From contig NC_033562.1 of the NCBI RefSeq assembly GCF_001680005.1, forward strand, positions 558,001-622,000: a DNA stretch of 64,000 nucleotides, given 5' to 3'. The position numbers were made by a program, and so were the translations under genes. The DNA is from Plasmodium coatneyi. Taxonomy: Eukaryota; Apicomplexa; Aconoidasida; Haemosporida; Plasmodiidae. Positions 58,701 through 64,000 of the stretch are shown piece after piece (position 1 is the first letter of the stretch; each line of letters starts with the position of its first letter). Below the pieces are notes generated by a model that saw nothing but the letters and a program-made list of their open reading frames with translations, made no database searches and had not been told where the DNA came from.

Positions 58701-61624
58701 CACAATGGTGCCAAGCATGCACGTCACTTAAAGCGAATTGATACTGCAAGAAAACCTTCTGAGAGGAGATATTCAAACTATGACCAAATAATATTTTAAA
58801 AAGCATCCCTATTTTGTCTACATAGCTCAAACTATTTGAATACATTTCCTCTGCTGCTTTTCCATCCATGTGTTGTGCATACTCCTCCTTGTTGTAGTTT
58901 TTCACAAAATCGAACTCCTCATTGTTGTTATTTGAGATGTTCAGATGAATGGATCCTTTCTCCTGCATCTGGAAGAGGTACTTAAGGTGTAATATGGTGA
59001 ATCCTATGTAGGAGTTCTTTTCCTTCTCCTCCTTCAGTTTGGTGACGGGCTTGACGCTGCACTTGGTGCTGCACTTGGCTGATTTGTCCGTTGCTCCTTT
59101 GGGGGGATCAATGGGGGTGCTATGTTTAATAGCAACCTTAGTAGCGAAGTGGTTGGTGACTTTCCCATTAGTAACCTTCCCGCTGATGCCCCTACCCTGG
59201 GTACTGATTCTCCCTTTAGTTAACTTTGCACTCGTCTCTCTGCTGTTTGTCCCCTTGGCATCCTGATCCACCCCCTTCTGGGGCACCTCCTCGACGCCGT
59301 AGAAACTTAGCCTGTAAAACTGGCCCGAAGAGTGAAGGATCACATGAGGATATATCTTGGGGGGTCTATTACACACGTATGGCTTACACATATACCCGCC
59401 ATCCGTCACACTTAAGTAGTCAAAACGGAGAAACAACTCCCCCAAATTTGGAGCATTTCAAAATATAGACGCGAAGAACAATGAAAGTAATAAGAAAATA
59501 TAAAAAGGACGATTATGCAAAACGAGCATGTATCATTCTCACCGTCGATGAAGATATTTCGACCCTCCCATTAACCACCTGTGCATCGAACAGGAGTTCA
59601 AATGTCACATCTGTGTGGGCACTTTTTTTCAGCTCCTCCAGGAGAACCTGCACCTCATCATGATGCAGCAAGTTGAAGCTGTCTTTATCCTTATTATACA
59701 TTTTAAGAATCCGATTCTGTGCATTAAAATCTGTACCGTTTTTGCAAAAAGTGAATGAGTGGACAACCACACCTGAATTGTTAGTCACCACACATTTGAC
59801 AGACTTATACTTTACGAAATATATATTTTTAAACCTTACATTTATTTTCATGTCTACTTTTTGTACTTGTGTTTTTTTATTTTCTAGGAGTAGATAGCTG
59901 TACAGGTTTGAGTTCCTCTTTTTTTGTAATGATTTCTTCTCGTTGCGTTCCTTTTCCGTTCCGTTGAATTCGCCCCTCTGGGTCCCTTTCGATGGTACAT
60001 GGTCTCGGCTGCAGCTGCTGCGGTAGCTGTCGCTGCTGGCATCACGCGGATTGTCAGGTTCGCCCAATTCGATCGAACCGGCGGTGTCATTCATGTCGTC
60101 TCCGTTTTCCTCAATCTTTTCGCTTGCGGGGCGACCTCCCGAAAAAGAGGCATTTTTACCCACGTTGAGCGCACTATACGTGCTATTATTAGACCTCACA
60201 CCAACCTGCGCAACATCGTATTTGCCTGAACACGCTCCAGCATTAGAACAGCTACTATTCCACAGATGCGCATTTCCGTTTTGTCTTAATTTGACTACAT
60301 TGGTACTGCTCACGCGTTCGTCTCCTCTTACGGGATGATTATCCTGCCCTTCATCCTGCTCATCCTTCCGATCATCCTCCATCATCTTGTGATGAAAATA
60401 GCTTAACTCACTTTTGTGCTTTAAAACTTCATTAAATAAATTCAAATTGTCTTTATACTTGTTCGTCCTTTCCTTGGACATGTTTTTTTTTTCTATTGTA
60501 ATTTGTTCCTCCCTTTTTGTGTAAGCAGCGCGGTCGTTCTTGCTTCTGCTGCCTTGGCTAAGTCGCTTTTCCTTTGTGGTTGTGGGGTTGATGGGTATGT
60601 CTACTTCTTCGTCCTTACGTTGGTCTTCATCGCTTTGTTCGTCACCACTTTGCTCATCACCACTTTGTTCATCACCGCTTTGATCATCTTCACATTGATC
60701 CCCCTCGCTTTGATTACTATCAATTTGATCTTCCTCAATTTCATCATCATCAATTTGTTCATCCTCATATTGATCATCCTCTCTCTTTTCTGGTTCCTCG
60801 TCCCTTTCTTCTTCTCCTTCTTCATCACCATCGAAATCACCACCATCGACTTCTTCGCCCTCCTTCCCCAATGCATTTCCTCCCGAAAGACTTAATCCGC
60901 TTATCCTGCGCCAAACCGGCATGTCTGCAATTGCCCGTTCCTTGTCGCTTCCCCCTTGCCCACTTTTACCATTTTCGTTGCATTCACACATTCGGCTGTT
61001 ACTTATGCTTGGCGAATGTGAGGCGCATTCCTTCTTGACACTGTTCCTATTCTCCATTGTTGGGGAAAAAACATCGGAACTGTCTATGCGCGTGGAATTG
61101 CTAGAGAGGTTATTATGCGCATGTTGATCGTTTTGCGCCAGCACATTTTGTTCTCCAGTGAGAGAACTGCTTACGTGTGACTCACAGATTGGTAAATTCT
61201 CTCCCCCTTGGATGGGGTCATGCCCGTTTGACACGTACCACTTTGCAGACTTCAAATTGTTATTCTCTTCCTCATCAACGAGTTTATTTCTAGGATTGTA
61301 ACTTTGCTCTGCTTGTTCTAAACAGCTATCCGCTATACAACTTTTATCACTGCACACACATTTTTTTTTTATTTTTTCGCTATTTCCTGCATTTTGGCTA
61401 GCTAGTTCATAATTTTCCATAAAATTTTTTTTTTCTGCTGACTTGTTCATATAATTTTCGTTCTCTGCAGGCAACTCGCGTTTGCCTTCTAACAACGACA
61501 TTTCGTTATTTCTATCTGGTTTTAGATAATCCGAAAGTTGCGCCAGCTCGGAAAAGGTGAGTCTACCAAAGGGGGACTTTTCCTCAGCAGTTCTGGCATC
61601 CTTGGTTGTTAAGTCTGTATTCAT
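55777..61624 (-). CDS. large protein of unknown function (2 exons, 1913 residues)
   Basis: The two long minus-strand frames here are one gene. Exon 1 is 61624-59543 (694 codons, start ATG at 61624; the upstream extension opens at GTG). Exon 2 is 59436-55777 (1220 codons) and has no ATG at its beginning, only TTG. A donor GTGAGA after ACG and an acceptor GGGGGAG give a phase-0 join with a 106-base intron. Residues about 295-350 hold an acidic repeat of the form GDEQS/EDDQ. The best conserved-looking part is about 590-760, spanning the join: beta-rich segments VRFKNIYFVKYKSVKCVV and LFLRFDYLSVTDGGYMC suggest a compact domain, possibly C2-like (weak). The C-terminal 900 residues are basic, Ser/Asn/Gly-rich, with short helices at the end (YILDIINKNLNKSFSQ). 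Function unknown. Confidence 0.8.
60640..60770. repeat. acidic 15-base tandem repeat within coding sequence
   Basis: A 15-base unit encoding Gly-Asp-Glu-Gln-Ser (minus strand) is repeated three times almost exactly, with more diverged copies on both sides (EDDQ, EGDQ, DEDQ). It lies in exon 1 of the large unknown gene. Expected to be polymorphic in length. Confidence 0.8.
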
Positions 61625-63279
61625 TTTGCCAAGTTTAGGGTTGTCCTTGGTCAGGTTAGCACCACGCACTAGTGTACACAGGATACATTAACGTGTGTAT
61701 TTGTGTGGAGTGGCTTCTTCCTTTTATTTTTGCGTGTCTGTGCCTGTTGGGTTGCTTTGAGCCCGTCTATGCCTCTTCACACAAGTGTATGTGCGAGGCA
61801 AGCGTACAAAAAAAGGAAACAAAAAAAAGCGGGGATTATCCCAAACAGCATATACTTACGTGCACAACGTTTATACACCCATTTGGAAATTTCCGCCAAT
61901 ATGAGGTCATTGTGCGGTAGCTATGTAGTACACAAACATCCGTGTGGGGAAAGCAAAACAAGTTTGCAACTTAAACAAAAAGGTTTCCTTTAGAAGGGAT
62001 GAGACATATGAAAAGGGAACATGCCATGCATGTATGCCACTCTTGGGACAAAGTTGGTAAGGAAACAAAATGGGACAAGAAAAATGTACAAAAACAAAAG
62101 GGCTGCGTTCGCTTATTTCCCTTCGTGCTGCAGCACTGTTTGCGTCTTTTTGCAACATTTTTCACTTTTTCATTTCAAGTCTTATTTGGAAAAATGCTAC
62201 AATTAAAATGGTCGTTCGGAGCGCGCACAGAGTAGCGGGCCAGATTGTTTGTGCCCCCAGAACGGCATTTTCCTCCAGGTCGATTGCATAATGTTATGTA
62301 TCTACAGGACAAGGCGTACACACGCGCGGGGGTAAGCACGGATGAACGGGAACAAAAAAAAAAAACAAAAAAAAACAGGTATATATTCGGATTGTCACAC
62401 AAAGCATGCAAATTTGAAAAATTGCCAAATTGGCAAAAATGGTAAAACGAAAAAAATCGCACAAAGCAGGTATGCAATAAAAATGAGACGAGCAGGGAAG
62501 AAATCCAATTCGTGGACACACGAGCCGAGATGAGGTTAACTCGTTTCCCCAAGTTTCCAAACCTCAGCAGAGTATTTTCCAATGGGGGAAAAAAAAAGTG
62601 GCAATTTGTAAAACACACTTCAACGAATTTTTTTGGACAAAGAATGTGGGCAAAACGTTAACATAAAAATGGTGCTACAATGGATGATCGTAAAAGGCGG
62701 ATCCATGTTCATTTTTTTAATTTTTTGAAGTAGGGGAAAATAGGCCCTCCCCCGTTCCTTTTGTTCGCGTTTGTGTACATAATTTGGGGCAGCCGAGGGA
62801 AAAAGCAAACTCGATTGTCTCCTGGCACCTCATGCATTTTACGCAACTAACACACTTGGCACATTTAACACACTTAACATAGTTCTCACATTTAGCCCAT
62901 TTTGCTCCTAATATGTCGGCCGGTTTGCCCGTTTGACTGCCCGATCGGCTGCACACTTCCGCGGAGCAGCTTGCCAACTTACCTGCCTGTCCGTCCAGGG
63001 GGTCCGCCCCCCTTCTGAAGCAAAATATTACCACTTTTCCTTTGTGCAACATTGGACTAGATGGGAGGGGCATATCTCCTCGGAAATGTGAGCGTAATTT
63101 CCTGTTGGCACATTTGGCCACCGCACAAGGGGGACGCCATGTAGGAGGTGACCCTTACGGAGACGCATTTTACAGAGCAGTCCAACTGGGCAACTTCCCA
63201 CGGCACGCTTACATACACCTCAGCATAGCCCCATCAAGTAGAACACCCGCTCTCATTCCCCCATTTAATTTGACCAAAA
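61625..63279. other. divergent promoter region with a Cys-rich chance or real frame
   Basis: About 1.65 kb between two starts. It carries an imperfect 9-base repeat at about 62815-62910, which in one minus-strand frame spells a series of Lys-Cys pairs. That frame (62717-63121) has no ATG near its start and no other domain. A-runs lie at about 62353-62375. Nothing else is recognised. Confidence 0.5.
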
Positions 63280-64000
63280 ATGAGGATAAACAAAAAGGAC
63301 GAAATCGTGAACGTCTTGTTCACGGTGTTTCTGCTGGCCACGCAACAGATCTGCCTGCTCTACGCAATCCTGAGTAGTTCCCAAAGCAACAACATGTACC
63401 TGCTCTTCCTAATCGTGGATGTCTTCCTATGTGTGTACATTGTGCTGAGCCTTTACGATGAAAACAACGCGGGGGTCAAAATATCCATCCAGTGGATGAT
63501 GTATATGATTACGTTGAGTGCAAAAATGGGCATATTCTGTTTTCTCATAAAAAATGAAAAAAAAAACAGTGACCAAAAGAGCCTTTTTTTCACATATCTA
63601 TCGAATGACGTGTTGGTGTACAATTTGCTCTACTTGACTCCATTCATTTATTTGTTATTTTCCCTAAGAAGTAGAAATATTTTGGAAAATATTTTAAACA
63701 ATAAAATAGTAGTAGAGAATATCCTGAGCATTGATGTAAATATAATAAACCTTTTCGATCTCATCGACTTGGTTTTCATGTTTTCCCATTTGACCAACCT
63801 TTACAAAATATTGGACCATGTGAAGACAACCTACAGTTTTCAAAACGTGCTCATAATGCTCGTCATTGTTCTAGTGGATATTTCTCTCTTTGGATTTTAC
63901 TTCCCCATTTATACTAATATAGACAAGTCCTACTCGTATACGCAACAATCGGTGGGGGTGCTTAAACGGGACAGACCTGGGGAAGGGGGCAGATCTAAAA
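63280..64000 (+). CDS. multi-spanning membrane protein, 5' part only
   Basis: The frame runs from ATG 63280 to the window end with no stop (240 codons). It begins MRINKKDEIVNVLFTVFLL. At least five hydrophobic segments occur, at about 10-32, 39-60, 68-90, 110-130 and 185-210, separated by short charged loops, so this is an integral membrane protein with helices from the start and no cleaved signal peptide. I do not recognise the family. The last residues before the edge turn hydrophilic (Gly/Arg/Lys), as for a loop or a tail. Its TMs and codon use support a real gene. It is divergent from the large unknown gene on its left. Confidence 0.8.
   Translation, partial: MRINKKDEIVNVLFTVFLLATQQICLLYAILSSSQSNNMYLLFLIVDVFLCVYIVLSLYDENNAGVKISIQWMMYMITLSAKMGIFCFLIKNEKKNSDQKSLFFTYLSNDVLVYNLLYLTPFIYLLFSLRSRNILENILNNKIVVENILSIDVNIINLFDLIDLVFMFSHLTNLYKILDHVKTTYSFQNVLIMLVIVLVDISLFGFYFPIYTNIDKSYSYTQQSVGVLKRDRPGEGGRSK

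Noticed and set aside
1..64000. tRNA, rRNA, CRISPR, insertion sequences or phage genes
   Set aside because: None seen. Direct repeats are simple-sequence only, with no regularly spaced spacers, and no transposase or integrase motif appears in any frame.

Overview
The window is nuclear DNA of a malaria parasite. Evidence for this is the set of Plasmodium-type genes, very long low-complexity asparagine- and lysine-rich proteins, short introns with GT...AG ends, and many long poly-A/poly-T tracts between genes. Base composition is moderate rather than extremely AT-rich, which points to the vivax/knowlesi/cynomolgi clade rather than P. falciparum (inference). The gene order HDAC1, Yippee, thioredoxin-like, protein phosphatase beta, apicoplast prolyl-tRNA synthetase, RRP8 matches, as I recall it, a stretch of P. 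falciparum chromosome 9 (about PF3D7_0924600 to PF3D7_0926100). Those identifiers come from memory and were not looked up.

Layout. Positions 1-278 may hold the 3' end of an unidentified gene, followed by about 5 kb with no supported gene. Two kinase-like genes then face each other. The first is a 3048-residue protein with an intact C-terminal kinase domain (5365-14511, +). The second is a five-exon gene (14936-18860, -) encoding MORN repeats, a SAM-like region and a kinase fold that has lost its catalytic residues. Next come the PV5 lipocalin (20485-21359, -) and UPF2 of nonsense-mediated decay (23845-27714, -), which is head-to-head with histone deacetylase 1 (30108-31454, +). Two small spliced genes follow on the minus strand: Yippee (32171-32641) and a thioredoxin-like protein (33799-34860). 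Protein phosphatase beta (37334-38967) and apicoplast prolyl-tRNA synthetase (40211-41785) are on the plus strand, and the RRP8 methyltransferase (42047-43611) is on the minus strand. A tetraspan membrane protein (45780-46859, +) follows.

Two finely divided minus-strand genes come next, both easily missed because their exons are 39-242 bp: an eight-exon gene of unknown function (47790-49519) and a nine-exon gene that I identify as alpha-tubulin N-acetyltransferase (50075-52529). The window closes with splicing factor SF3A3 (52801-54669, -), a two-exon gene of 1913 residues with unknown function (55777-61624, -), and the 5' part of a multi-membrane-span gene (63280 to the end, +).

The genes form no operon, as expected in this organism. 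Each has its own flanks, and the themes are housekeeping and regulation: chromatin and RNA control (HDAC1, UPF2, SF3A3, RRP8), signalling (two kinase-like proteins, PP-beta), cytoskeleton (alpha-TAT), haemozoin formation (PV5) and organelle translation or redox (ProRS, thioredoxin-like). Exon joins given below were worked out by hand from reading frame, splice phase and GT/AG sites, and have not been tested against transcripts.
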